Positions 8,733-15,896 of a DNA stretch of 39,521 bases are shown in pieces. The notes beneath the pieces were generated by a model, which searched no databases, was not told the origin of the DNA, and saw nothing but the letters and a program-made list of their open reading frames with translations. Source of the stretch: Betaproteobacteria bacterium RIFCSPLOWO2_12_FULL_62_58 (GTDB taxonomy: Bacteria > Pseudomonadota > Gammaproteobacteria > Burkholderiales > SG8-41); the NCBI GenBank assembly GCA_001772005.1, contig MERI01000110.1, forward strand, positions 1 through 39,521, read 5' to 3'. The translations under genes and the position numbers were made by a program. Numbering within the stretch: the stretch's first letter is position 1; each line of letters opens with the position of its first letter.

Positions 8733-9929
8733 CTATTGCTTCTTCGCCATCGCCGCGACCAGCGCGCTCAGTGGAATCGCGATCGTGCGCCGATCGAGGT
8801 CGAACGTCTCGGTCCCGGGATAAACCACATAGCGGTGGGTTGCACCGACATCGTCGCTCCCGACATTGAATCCCTTCGAGCGCACCGGGGCGAGCGAGCG
8901 CTTGATCTCGATCGCAAACACCCGTGTGCCCGGAAGCTGGAGTACCAGATCGATCTCGGCGCCCGCTGAGGTTCGGTAGAACCATGCCTCGGTGCCGCGC
9001 GGAGCGGCGGCACACAGGTTTTCGATCGCGTAGCCTTCCCAGCTCGGCCCCGCCACGGGGTGGGCAAGAACGTCGTCGCGCCTGCGCAATCCGAGCAGGG
9101 CGTGCGCGATACCGCTGTCGCGGACATATACCTTCGGCGAACGCACCAGGCGCTTGCCGGCGTTGCGCGACCAGGGACGCAGCTGGCGTACGAGCAGCAG
9201 ATCGGTGAGCAAGTCGAGGTAACGGGTCACCGTCTGGCCGCTCACCGCGAGTCCCGCAGCGATACGCGAATGGTTGATGAGCTGCCCCTGCTCGTGCGCC
9301 AGCATGGTCCAGAAGCGGCGCAGCGTCTCGGCCGGAATGCGTGGCCCGAACTGTGGAATGTCGCGCTGCAGATAGGTCCGGACAAAAGCCTGCCGCCACT
9401 CGAAACTCGCCGCATCGTTCGCGGCGAGAAAACTGTCGGGAAACCCGCCGCGCACCCACAACGACTCGCCCTTCGCGCGCTGCGGCGGAAGCTCGCGCTC
9501 AAGCAACGCAGTGAGCTCCGCGTAGGCGATGCGCCCGGCGAGCGTTTCGGATGACTGCCTGAGCAGATCGATCGAGGCCGACCCGAGCAACAGAAACCGG
9601 CCCGCCCGCCGGCCTTTCGCACGGCCCCGGTCGATGAGTCCGCGCAATACCTGGAACAGTCCCGGCAAACGATGGATTTCATCGAGAATCACTAGGGCGC
9701 CCTCCTGCGACGCAAGATAATGCTCGGGGTCGGCGAGCCTCGCAAGGTCCGAGGGCATCTCAAGGTCCAGGTAAACCGCAGCCCGTCCGCGCGCTCGCGC
9801 CAGTGCCCGGGCGAGCGTGGTCTTGCCGGCCTGGCGCGGACCGAGCAGCGCCACGGCGGGGAACTGCCGCAGCAGCGCCTCGACCTGCGGTTGCGCCGAG
9901 CGGGCAATGAGCGGGTTTCTACGGACCAT
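8733..9929 (-). CDS. AAA+ ATPase with C-terminal DUF4143 domain
   Basis: 398 residues. The N-terminal AAA_14-type ATPase shows Walker A G30-P-R-Q-A-G-K-T-T and Walker B ILDE (81-84, LVILDEIHRLP), followed by LLLGSAS as a sensor-1-like segment. The C-terminal half has the DUF4143 pattern: SGQTVTRYLDLLTDLLLVRQL, a winged-helix-like segment, then KVYVRDSGIAHALLG and, near the end, ENL and EIDLVLQL. That last part resembles a PD-(D/E)xK-like fold. Such genes are common, mobile single genes, sometimes grouped with toxin or defence loci, and no biochemical role is established. The ATG lies one base from a 12-bp inverted repeat that contains the likely ribosome-binding site. Confidence 0.88.
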   Translation of the reverse strand: MVRRNPLIARSAQPQVEALLRQFPAVALLGPRQAGKTTLARALARARGRAAVYLDLEMPSDLARLADPEHYLASQEGALVILDEIHRLPGLFQVLRGLIDRGRAKGRRAGRFLLLGSASIDLLRQSSETLAGRIAYAELTALLERELPPQRAKGESLWVRGGFPDSFLAANDAASFEWRQAFVRTYLQRDIPQFGPRIPAETLRRFWTMLAHEQGQLINHSRIAAGLAVSGQTVTRYLDLLTDLLLVRQLRPWSRNAGKRLVRSPKVYVRDSGIAHALLGLRRRDDVLAHPVAGPSWEGYAIENLCAAAPRGTEAWFYRTSAGAEIDLVLQLPGTRVFAIEIKRSLAPVRSKGFNVGSDDVGATHRYVVYPGTETFDLDRRTIAIPLSALVAAMAKKQ

Positions 9930-9958
9930 GCAATTCTTCCATGATGTGGAAGATTTGC
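9930..9958 (-). promoter_or_regulatory. Inverted repeat over the ATPase ribosome-binding site
   Basis: Arms at 9930-9941 and 9947-9958 match at 11 of 12 positions around a 5-base spacer. The arm next to the gene contains GGAAG, seven bases from the ATG, so it likely doubles as the ribosome-binding site. It could be an autoregulatory DNA operator or an RNA hairpin that hides the site. Confidence 0.45.
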
Positions 9959-10119
9959 AATGTTATAACGGGGTGGACACCGGGTGTCAAGGGTCTGCCA
10001 ACCATGATTCCGCCCAATTCCCCTCGACGCGCGCCCCGACTCGACATGATCACGATGGGGCGCGGCGTCCGACAGCCGTTCGCGCTCACTGCACACACCG
10101 TGATTGTGGGCGGGCCTTG

Positions 10120-10197
10120 GGGTCAGGGCATTACTTTATAGTCCCTCGCCGTTGGTCGAACTAATGGAAGGCTTACTATAAACTAAAGGCCTGACCC
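10120..10197. repeat. Small element with 23-bp imperfect inverted ends
   Basis: The left end (10120-10142) and right end (10175-10197) are inverted copies matching at 20 of 23 positions, bounded by GGGTCAGG and CCTGACCC. The size and form resemble REP-type or small non-autonomous elements mobilised by Y1 (RAYT/IS200-like) transposases. No transposase is present. Confidence 0.5.
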
Positions 10198-10209
10198 TTG
10201 ATCTCCTTG

Positions 10210-10285
10210 CCCGCGATCGCTGACCTGCTTGCCGGGCAGATCCATGTAATGCTGCTCTCCGGGCCCGCGTTGTTCCCGCAGATCA
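10210..10285 (+). pseudogene. 76-bp fragment of a Bug gene
   Basis: Matches 8031-8106 of the intact Bug gene at 75 of 76 positions (G to A at 10248). It encodes the PAIADLLAGQIHVMLL segment, then ends abruptly. It starts 13 bases after the inverted-end element at 10120-10197, which suggests that rearrangement or insertion separated it from its parent. Confidence 0.85.
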
Positions 10286-10332
10286 CCGCGAAAGTCCAGG
10301 TGACCTCGCAACGTCTTCACCCCCATCCCACC

Positions 10333-10353
10333 CTTCCCCCGTCAAGGGGGAAG
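10333..10353 (-). terminator. GC-rich hairpin downstream of a Bug gene
   Basis: An 8-bp perfect stem (CTTCCCCC/GGGGGAAG) with a 5-base loop lies 7 bases past the stop of the minus-strand Bug gene. There is no T-run, so termination is plausible but unproven. A similar C/G-rich hairpin occurs at 39435-39455, and comparable C/G-rich sequence lies inside 22300-22392, so it may be a dispersed repeat. Confidence 0.4.
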
Positions 10354-10359
10354 GAGTTC

Positions 10360-11337
10360 TTACTCAACCTTGACCTTCGCTTCCCTCACCACTTTGGCCC
10401 ATTTCGCGACGTCGCGCTTCAGCACGGCCTGAAACACCTCGGGCGGGCTGTCGTCGATATCGAAGCCTTCGGAAATGAGCCTTTCCTTCATGTCCGGCAG
10501 TTTGGTAGCTTTGCGGATTTCCGTGTTCCAGCGCGCGACGATATTCTTTGGCAGGCCTTTGGGTCCCAACACGCCGTACCACAACACCACCTCATAGCCC
10601 GGTACACCAGCTTCGGCGACGGTTGGAAGGTCGGGTAGCGCGGCCGAGCGCTTGGTGGTAGTGACCGCGATGGCGCGCAGGCGGTTGACGCGCACGAGCG
10701 GGATGGTCGACGGCGCGCTGCCGAAAATCAGCTGGATCTGGCCGCCGAGCAGATCGTTCAGCGCCGGGCCGGTGCCTTTGTACGCCACGTGCGTCATTTT
10801 GGTCGCTGCCAGCAGGTCGAACAACTCGCCGGAGAGGTGGGCGATGCCGCCAGTGCCCGATGAGCCGTAGTTGAGCGCGCCGGGTTTGGCCTTGGCGTAT
10901 GCGATCAGTTCAGCGACGCTCTTTATCGGCACCCCTGGATGCAGCGCTACGATGAACGCAGTATCGCCGATGAGGCCCATCGGCAATATGTTGTTCACCG
11001 GATCGTAAGGAAGCTTATACACCGCCGCATTCGTAGCGTAACTGCCTGACATAATGATCACCGTGTAGCCGTCGGGCGTGGCGCGCACTGCGGTCTCGGC
11101 GCCGATCGTGCCGCCGCCGCCCGCGCGGTTGTCCACGATCACCGTCTGCTTGAACGCTTCGCTCAGCTTCTGCGCCAGCAGGCGCGCGACGATATCAGTG
11201 CCGCCGCCGGGCGCGAACGGCACGATCATCCGGATCGGTTTGGTCGGATAGTCCTTTTGTGCCTGCACGCTGGTGCAGGCGAGGCCCGCGACCAGCAGCG
11301 CTGCGGCTACGGCGGTCACACGACTGGGTTTGCACAT
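10360..11337 (-). CDS. Bug/TctC family periplasmic solute-binding protein
   Basis: 325 residues from the ATG at 11337, which is preceded by AAAGG about 11 bases upstream and opens a typical signal peptide (cleavage near VQAQ). The longer frame back to 11454 reads through a palindromic repeat and is rejected. Family marks: KPIRMIVPFAPGGGTD, VIVDNRAGGGGTIG, PDGYTVI, MTHVAYKG. The C-terminus is complete (REAKVKVE). It stands alone on the minus strand, with repeats on both sides. The ligand is unknown. Confidence 0.87.
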   Translation of the reverse strand: MCKPSRVTAVAAALLVAGLACTSVQAQKDYPTKPIRMIVPFAPGGGTDIVARLLAQKLSEAFKQTVIVDNRAGGGGTIGAETAVRATPDGYTVIIMSGSYATNAAVYKLPYDPVNNILPMGLIGDTAFIVALHPGVPIKSVAELIAYAKAKPGALNYGSSGTGGIAHLSGELFDLLAATKMTHVAYKGTGPALNDLLGGQIQLIFGSAPSTIPLVRVNRLRAIAVTTTKRSAALPDLPTVAEAGVPGYEVVLWYGVLGPKGLPKNIVARWNTEIRKATKLPDMKERLISEGFDIDDSPPEVFQAVLKRDVAKWAKVVREAKVKVE

Positions 11338-11370
11338 GGCGTTTCTTACCTTTGAGTTGATGAAGCAACC

Positions 11371-11404
11371 AGGAGTTTGTCGGACTTGGCCCCGACAAAC
11401 TCCT
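11371..11404. repeat. 34-bp palindromic repeat, copy 1
   Basis: Perfect 13-bp inverted repeat AGGAGTTTGTCGG with an 8-base loop (ACTTGGCC). An identical 34-bp copy lies at 26767-26800, and a related stem (CAGCCTGTCGGACT) at 11529-11566. This is REP-like, located in the upstream region of a Bug gene in both cases. Confidence 0.8.
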
Positions 11405-11528
11405 AATGAAAAACCGGCGCCAGAAAATCGCAGAACAGGATAACAATTATGCAAATTTACCGGTACTTTCCCGCAAATTCGACCGCTTCGAGTGAAGTTT
11501 ATTATGGATGGTCAGCCGGTTTTGCTTT

Positions 11529-11566
11529 TAGCAGCCTGTCGGACTGTTAAGTCCGACAGGCTGCTA
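11529..11566. repeat. Palindromic repeat with 17-bp perfect arms
   Basis: Arms 11529-11545 and 11550-11566 (TAGCAGCCTGTCGGACT) are perfect inverted copies with loop GTTA. It shares the core TGTCGGACT with the 34-bp repeat at 11371. It could fold into a very stable hairpin; it is more likely a REP-like element than a gene-specific terminator. Confidence 0.75.
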
Positions 11567-11660
11567 GTGCGACGAGCTTCTCCACACCGCCGGCATCGAG
11601 CGACTCGAGATGCTCGAACAGGCCGATCAGTTCGTCGGTCAGGCCCACCGCCTGCTCTCC
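11567..11660 (-). other. Coding-like scrap of unknown origin
   Basis: The minus strand reads EQAVGLTDELIGLFEHLESL and onward in an open frame that ends inside the palindrome at 11529-11566. The amino-acid pattern looks protein-like (amphipathic helix), but there is no start and no family I recognise. It may be the 3' end of a lost gene. Confidence 0.22.
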
Positions 11661-11724
11661 TCGGATAGTTCTGTCGCGAGATTTTAGACTTATCCGGTTT
11701 TTTTGCACATGAGAAAGAATACCT

Positions 11725-11737
11725 GGGGTCAGACCCC
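11725..11737. repeat. GGGGTCAGACCCC palindrome (REP-like)
   Basis: A short palindrome of the type commonly scattered in proteobacterial genomes with Y1-transposase (RAYT) genes. It lies about 40 bp before the break point of the truncated Bug gene at 11775, and its GGGTCAG core is shared with the element at 10120. Confidence 0.5.
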
Positions 11738-11774
11738 GTGTTCCCTGTTGATTGTTCGAGCCTGGCCCATTTAA

Positions 11775-12353
11775 TCCTGCTCGGTAAAGGCGAATAACCT
11801 GAAGGAGCTCATCGCGCTGGGACGCGGGCGGCCCGGCACGATCAACTTCGGCTCGCCTGGCACCGGCAGCACGCCACACCTTGCGGGCGAACTCTTCCAG
11901 CAGATGACCAATACCAAGTGGGTTCACGTCGCGTACAAGGGCGACAGCCCCGCGCTCGTCGACCTGCTCGGCGGGCAGATCCAGACGATGATTGCCACGG
12001 CGGTAGTGCTGGGCCCGCATATCACGGCGGGCAAGCTGCGCGCGCTCGCCGTCACCACCAAGGAGCGCTCGGCCGCGATGCCGGATTTACCGGCGATCGG
12101 CGAGGTGGTTCCCGGCTACGCGGTCGACGGCTGGGCCGGCATGTGGGCGCCCGCGGGCACGCCCAGGGAGGTCATCTCGCGGCTCAATCAATCGGTCGCG
12201 CGCATCCTCAGGCAACCTGATGTGCAGGAGCGGCTGCGCGTCAGTGGCGCGGCGCCCACGCCGTCCACGCCCGAGGCGTTCGCGCAGGTGATCGCTCAAG
12301 ACATCGCCACGTGGTCGAAGGTGGTGAAGGCCGGCAACATCAGGATCGAGTGA
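11775..12353 (+). pseudogene. 5'-truncated Bug solute-binding protein gene
   Basis: The open frame runs from a stop at 11772 to the TGA at 12351. Homology begins at VKANNLKELIALGRGRPG, about residue 135 of an intact Bug protein, and continues through FGSPGTGSTPHLAGELF and WVHVAYKG to the usual end (GNIRIE). The signal peptide and the first ~135 residues are missing. A downstream ATG at 11904 could start translation, but the product would lack the whole N-terminal lobe and export signal. It is most similar to the intact gene at 7467, so a duplicated copy was probably broken; REP-like palindromes lie just upstream of the break. Confidence 0.85.
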
Positions 12354-12411
12354 CGCGGCTGCCCCGCCGCGCAGCGTGGTACGGTTGGATTTCCTATCCT
12401 CCCCCATACCC

Positions 12412-12685
12412 CAATGGCACTACCTTAAGGCAGATTGAGCGGAATGATGACCCAACACGCGCTGTCATTCCCGAGCAGTCGGGAATCCATTGGGTGCCTA
12501 TTTGACGAGTCCCTCGCGATGTTCCCAGATCCGTCTGACGATGTCTGAGGTTACACCGACGTAAAGCGTCCCATATCGTTCATTCGCAAGAATGTAAACA
12601 TAACGGGTTTTGTTCACCGTCATATGGATTCCCGATCCCCGATTAAGGCACTCGAGGACAAGCTTCGCGGGAATGACAGGTACTG
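12412..12685. mobile_element. Composite MITE-like element enclosing a GIY-YIG fragment
   Basis: The left end (12412-12429) carries the 18-bp terminus CAATGGCACTACCTTAAG. About 60 bp from there match, in inverted orientation, the right end of the elements at 30278 and 36546. A short ATTCCC/GGGAAT hairpin follows, then the GIY-YIG fragment (12498-12623). The last block (12624-12683) matches the middle of the 36546 element in direct orientation. No right terminus is seen before the next gene's stop codon. It may be a truncated larger relative of the MITE-like elements. Confidence 0.6.
12498..12623 (-). pseudogene. Truncated GIY-YIG nuclease domain protein
   Basis: 41 codons from ATG (12623) to TAG (12498). 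The translation carries the start of a small UvrC-like GIY-YIG protein: RYVYILAN, then TLYVGVTSD, then RRIWEHREG. These are the GIY-like and YIG-like strands (VYI, YVG) and the start of the following helix. From memory, intact relatives are 90-100 residues and continue with a catalytic Glu region that is absent here. The stop falls where element sequence begins, so the 3' half was lost by recombination or insertion. Both flanks are repeat-element sequence. Confidence 0.75.
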
Positions 12686-12686
12686 G

Positions 12687-14363
12687 CTAGTTTCTGGCGC
12701 GTTGCGCTTCGGAACGAATCCGAGACAATGTCGTGCGGGGTGATATCACTTCCGCGTCGAGTTGCAGCTCGATCAATGCGCCCGCAGCCGCCTGCCAGGC
12801 GCGTTCGAATGCAGGCTCGAATTCGGCTGTCGTCCTGACCGCCTCGCTGTGCAGGCCATAAGCCTTCGCCAGCGTGACGAAATCGGGATTGAAAAGTTCG
12901 GTGCCGATTACACGGCCAGGATAGAACGTTTCCTGGTTCATTCGAATGGTGCCGTAGATTCCGTTATTGACGACGATAAACAGAACCTTGGCCTTGTGCT
13001 GTCTTGCGGTGGCGAGCTCCTGTCCGTTCATGAGGAAGCATCCATCGCCCGAGAAGGACACCACCGGCCGATGAGGATACATGAGTTTGGCGGCGATGGC
13101 GGAGGGTACGCCGTAACCCATCGCGCCACTTGTCGGTCCCAGCTGCGTTCGAAAACCCGTGTATTGATAAAAACGATTCACCCATGCGATGTAAGCCCCG
13201 GCGCCGCAGGTGACGATGGTTTCAGCCGGCAAACGGCGCCGCAGGAACAATACGATCTCGCTCATGTTCAGTGCGCCGGGTACCTCGACGGGCTCTTGCC
13301 ACCGCAAGTAGTCTTCGCGGGCAGCTCTGGTGAGCGAAGCCCAGCTGGGCGCAACCGGCGCCAGGTTGCGCGCAGCTGCCGCAAACTCCGACATCCCGGA
13401 ATTGATCAGCAGGTCGCCTTGATACACGCGCCCCAACTCGTCCGCGCCGGCGTGGACGTGTATGAGCGTCTGCCGGGGTCGAGGTATATCGATGAGGGTG
13501 TAATTGCACGTCGTCCACCCGCCCAGGCGCGGGCCGATCGCGAGCAGAAGGTCGGCATCACGAATGCGCTGTTCCAGTGCGGGATTGAGTCCCACGGAAA
13601 CATCGCCCGCATAGTTGGGATGCCGATTGTCGAAAAGGTCCTGACAGCGATACGTGCAGGCCACCGGTAAAGCGTTCGCCTCGGCAAATGCCTGAATGTC
13701 CTGACAAGCCTTCACGCCCCAGCCGCCACCGCCCAGCAACATGAGCGGCCGTTTGGCCTGGGCGAGCATGGAGCGCATTGTGTCGAGATCGGCAGCGCTC
13801 GGATGAGCCCTGACGCACCGGTAATGCTGCGTGTCCGCCACAGTCGCGCTGCTGGTGAGCATGTCTTCCGGGAGCGCCAACACCACCGGCCCCGGGCGCC
13901 CCGACACGGCGAGGTGGAACGCATGGCTGACCATTTCAGGCACTCGCTCAGGGCGGTCAATTTGCGCGACCCATTTCGCCATCTGGCCGTACATGCGGCG
14001 GTAGTCGATTTCCTGAAACGCCTCACGCTCGACTTCGTCGCTGCTGACCTGACCTATGAATAAAATCAGCGGAGTCGAGTCTTGAAAGGCGGTATGAACA
14101 CCTATGCTCGCATTCGTTGCGCCCGGTCCGCGGGTCACAAAGCAGATGCCGGGCCGGCCTGTCAGTTTGGCGTATGCCTCTGCCATGAAGGCTGCTCCGC
14201 CCTCATGCCGGCAGCTCACAAACCTGATCTGATCCCGATGATCGTAGAGCGCGTCAAGCGCGGCGAGAAAGCTTTCCCCGGGCACACCGAACACGGCGTC
14301 GACGCCGTGCGTCTTGAGCGCAGCGGCCAACAATTCTCCGCCGGTGCGGGTAGGTGAATTCAT
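12687..14363 (-). CDS. Thiamine-diphosphate-dependent enzyme, acetolactate synthase-like
   Basis: 558 residues from the ATG at 14363, which is preceded by GGGGA eight bases upstream; the longer frame to 14438 has no such site. The three-domain ThDP layout is clear: the PYR domain with the cofactor-activating E54 (CRHEGGAAF) and RGPGATNA, a central Rossmann-like domain (LLGGGGWGV), and the PP domain with G439-D-G through N466-N467, the Mg-ThDP motif. The family (large subunit of acetolactate synthase, benzaldehyde lyase, sulfoacetaldehyde acetyltransferase, oxalyl-CoA decarboxylase) uses 2-keto acids or aldehydes. No small regulatory ilvN-like subunit is nearby, so a catabolic role is likelier than branched-chain amino-acid synthesis. 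A muconolactone-isomerase-like gene lies 35 bp upstream on the same strand, suggesting a two-gene operon. Confidence 0.87.
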   Translation of the reverse strand: MNSPTRTGGELLAAALKTHGVDAVFGVPGESFLAALDALYDHRDQIRFVSCRHEGGAAFMAEAYAKLTGRPGICFVTRGPGATNASIGVHTAFQDSTPLILFIGQVSSDEVEREAFQEIDYRRMYGQMAKWVAQIDRPERVPEMVSHAFHLAVSGRPGPVVLALPEDMLTSSATVADTQHYRCVRAHPSAADLDTMRSMLAQAKRPLMLLGGGGWGVKACQDIQAFAEANALPVACTYRCQDLFDNRHPNYAGDVSVGLNPALEQRIRDADLLLAIGPRLGGWTTCNYTLIDIPRPRQTLIHVHAGADELGRVYQGDLLINSGMSEFAAAARNLAPVAPSWASLTRAAREDYLRWQEPVEVPGALNMSEIVLFLRRRLPAETIVTCGAGAYIAWVNRFYQYTGFRTQLGPTSGAMGYGVPSAIAAKLMYPHRPVVSFSGDGCFLMNGQELATARQHKAKVLFIVVNNGIYGTIRMNQETFYPGRVIGTELFNPDFVTLAKAYGLHSEAVRTTAEFEPAFERAWQAAAGALIELQLDAEVISPRTTLSRIRSEAQRARN

Positions 14364-14398
14364 TTGCGTTCCCCGGTCGCTGGCCGGACTTGCGCATA

Positions 14399-14713
14399 TC
14401 ACTGGAACGGCGGCATGGCGCCGTGAGCGGCTTCCCATGCTTCTGTCGTCGTATGCTTCATGATGGGGAAAACGCTTACATCCATGTAAGGGTGCAGCGG
14501 CAGCGAAGTCAAAGTGGCATGCAACTCCTCGGGACTGTTGACCTCCCAGATACTGAAGTTCGCGCGCTGACCCACGATCCGGAAAATGCGCTTGAGTTTT
14601 CCTTCCTTCACGAATTGCATGCTGCGCGCGGTCTCGCTCTTGTTGATCTGTTCGAGTTTTTCCTTCGGCCAGTCGCCCGGCAGACGCACCACGATCTTCA
14701 CCATGAACAACAT
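14399..14713 (-). CDS. Muconolactone delta-isomerase-like protein
   Basis: 104 residues, the usual size for the ferredoxin-like MIase/CatC family. Family marks are the start MLFMVKIVVRLP, the central WEVNSPEELH (compare the FDVESNDELH-type motif) and SLPLHPYMDVSVFPI near the end. True CatC converts muconolactone to 3-oxoadipate enol-lactone. No catechol dioxygenase or cycloisomerase gene is in the window, so this may be a relative acting on another small lactone or unsaturated acid. AGGAGA lies five bases before the ATG. It is the first gene of a likely pair with the ThDP enzyme and diverges from the Bug gene at 14853. Confidence 0.82.
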   Translation of the reverse strand: MLFMVKIVVRLPGDWPKEKLEQINKSETARSMQFVKEGKLKRIFRIVGQRANFSIWEVNSPEELHATLTSLPLHPYMDVSVFPIMKHTTTEAWEAAHGAMPPFQ

Positions 14714-14852
14714 TTCATTCTCCTGTTATTTTGTGGTAGCTTGGACATCCGCAACGCATTTTAGCGCCGCGCCGGCAGCCGTGACAAAGGCTTCGACCAA
14801 CATGGCGGTCGTTGCCGGGCGGGCGCAGCCCGCGAAACCAACCGGAGGAGAC

Positions 14853-15893
14853 ATGACCATCGCCACGCCGCTGCACCGTATTGCCGCGTGCGCGCTTGTC
14901 GCCGGGTTCGGCGTCTCATTTCACGCTGCCGCGCAGCCCGCGTCATCCTTCGACAAGGGCTCGGAAGGCGCAGGACAGGCCGCTTCGACAAGCGCGGGAC
15001 AAGCTTACCCCACCAAGCCGGTGCGCGTGATCGTGCCGTTTGCGCCGGGCGGCGGCACCGATGTCATCGCGCGTATGATCGCGCCGCGGCTGTCCCAAGA
15101 GTTCGGCCAGCATTTCGTCGTCGATAACCGCGGCGGCGCCGGCGGCACGCTCGGCACCGATATCGTGGTGCGCGCGGAGCCGGATGGCTACACGGTCGGC
15201 CTCGTGGCGTCGAGCTATGCCACCGCCCCGACCTTCTACAGATTGCCGTACGACCCGATCAAGGGCATTGCACCGATCAGCATGACCGATGCGGGGCCGT
15301 TCATACTCGCCGTGCACCCGTCGCTCAAGGCGACCAACGTGAAGGAGTTCATTGCGCTTGCGCGGGCGAGACCCGGCACCCTCAACTACGGCTCGTCCGG
15401 CACCGGCGGAACGCTGCATCTCGTGGGCGAGCTCTTTGGGCAGATGACGAGGACCGACACGGTGCACATCCCGTACAAGGGCACCGGGCCTGCCGTCGTT
15501 GACCTGATCGGCGGGCAGATTCAGTTCATTTTCGCGAATGGGCCATCGGTGTTGCCGCATATCAAGGCCGGAAAGCTGCGCGGAATCGCTGTCACCACCG
15601 AGCGGCCCTCGGCGTTGATGCCCGATCTGCCCACGGTCAGCGAGTTGGTTCCCGGCTTCCTGGCAATCACCTGGCACGGTATGTTGGCCCCAGTAGGCAC
15701 GCCCAAGGCGATCGTCGAGCGTCTTAATCAAACGCTCGCGCGCATCCTCAAGCAGCCCGACCTGCAGGACGTTCTGCACCGCCAGGGACTCGAACCCGTG
15801 CACACAACGCCCGGGGAGTTCGCGCGCGTCATCGCCGAGGATATTGCCCGGTGGTCGAAGGTGGTCAAGGTCGGCAATATCAAGCTCAACTGA
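14853..15893 (+). CDS. Bug/TctC family periplasmic solute-binding protein
   Basis: 346 residues. ATG 14853 follows GGAGGAG and opens a signal peptide (AACALVAGFGVSFHAAAQ). The longer frame from 14586 is antisense to the MIase-like gene and is rejected. After the signal comes a Ser/Gly/Ala-rich linker of about 28 residues, longer than in the other copies, then the family marks KPVRVIVPFAPGGGTD, VVDNRGGAGGTLG, PDGYT and TVHIPYKG. Only three bases separate its TGA from the GTG of the TcuA-like flavoprotein, so the two are almost certainly cotranscribed and perhaps translationally coupled. The ligand is probably the flavoprotein's substrate, by inference a tricarballylate-like carboxylate. Confidence 0.9.
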   Translation: MTIATPLHRIAACALVAGFGVSFHAAAQPASSFDKGSEGAGQAASTSAGQAYPTKPVRVIVPFAPGGGTDVIARMIAPRLSQEFGQHFVVDNRGGAGGTLGTDIVVRAEPDGYTVGLVASSYATAPTFYRLPYDPIKGIAPISMTDAGPFILAVHPSLKATNVKEFIALARARPGTLNYGSSGTGGTLHLVGELFGQMTRTDTVHIPYKGTGPAVVDLIGGQIQFIFANGPSVLPHIKAGKLRGIAVTTERPSALMPDLPTVSELVPGFLAITWHGMLAPVGTPKAIVERLNQTLARILKQPDLQDVLHRQGLEPVHTTPGEFARVIAEDIARWSKVVKVGNIKLN

Positions 15894-15896
15894 CCT

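Larger units (their letters stand above)
9959..10359. other. Gene-free stretch made of repeat and gene debris
   Basis: About 400 bp without a credible gene. It holds a 78-bp element with inverted ends (10120-10197), a 76-bp scrap of a Bug gene (10210-10285) and a GC-rich hairpin (10333-10353). The frame reading from 10198 to 10638 begins in the scrap and continues antisense to the next Bug gene, so it is not a gene. Confidence 0.6.

Noticed and set aside
10198..10638. 146-codon plus-strand frame
   Set aside because: It starts in the 76-bp Bug scrap and continues antisense to the Bug gene at 10360.
12412..12685. A complete insertion sequence with transposase
   Set aside because: Only a GIY-YIG fragment is coded; no transposase motif and only one terminus are present.
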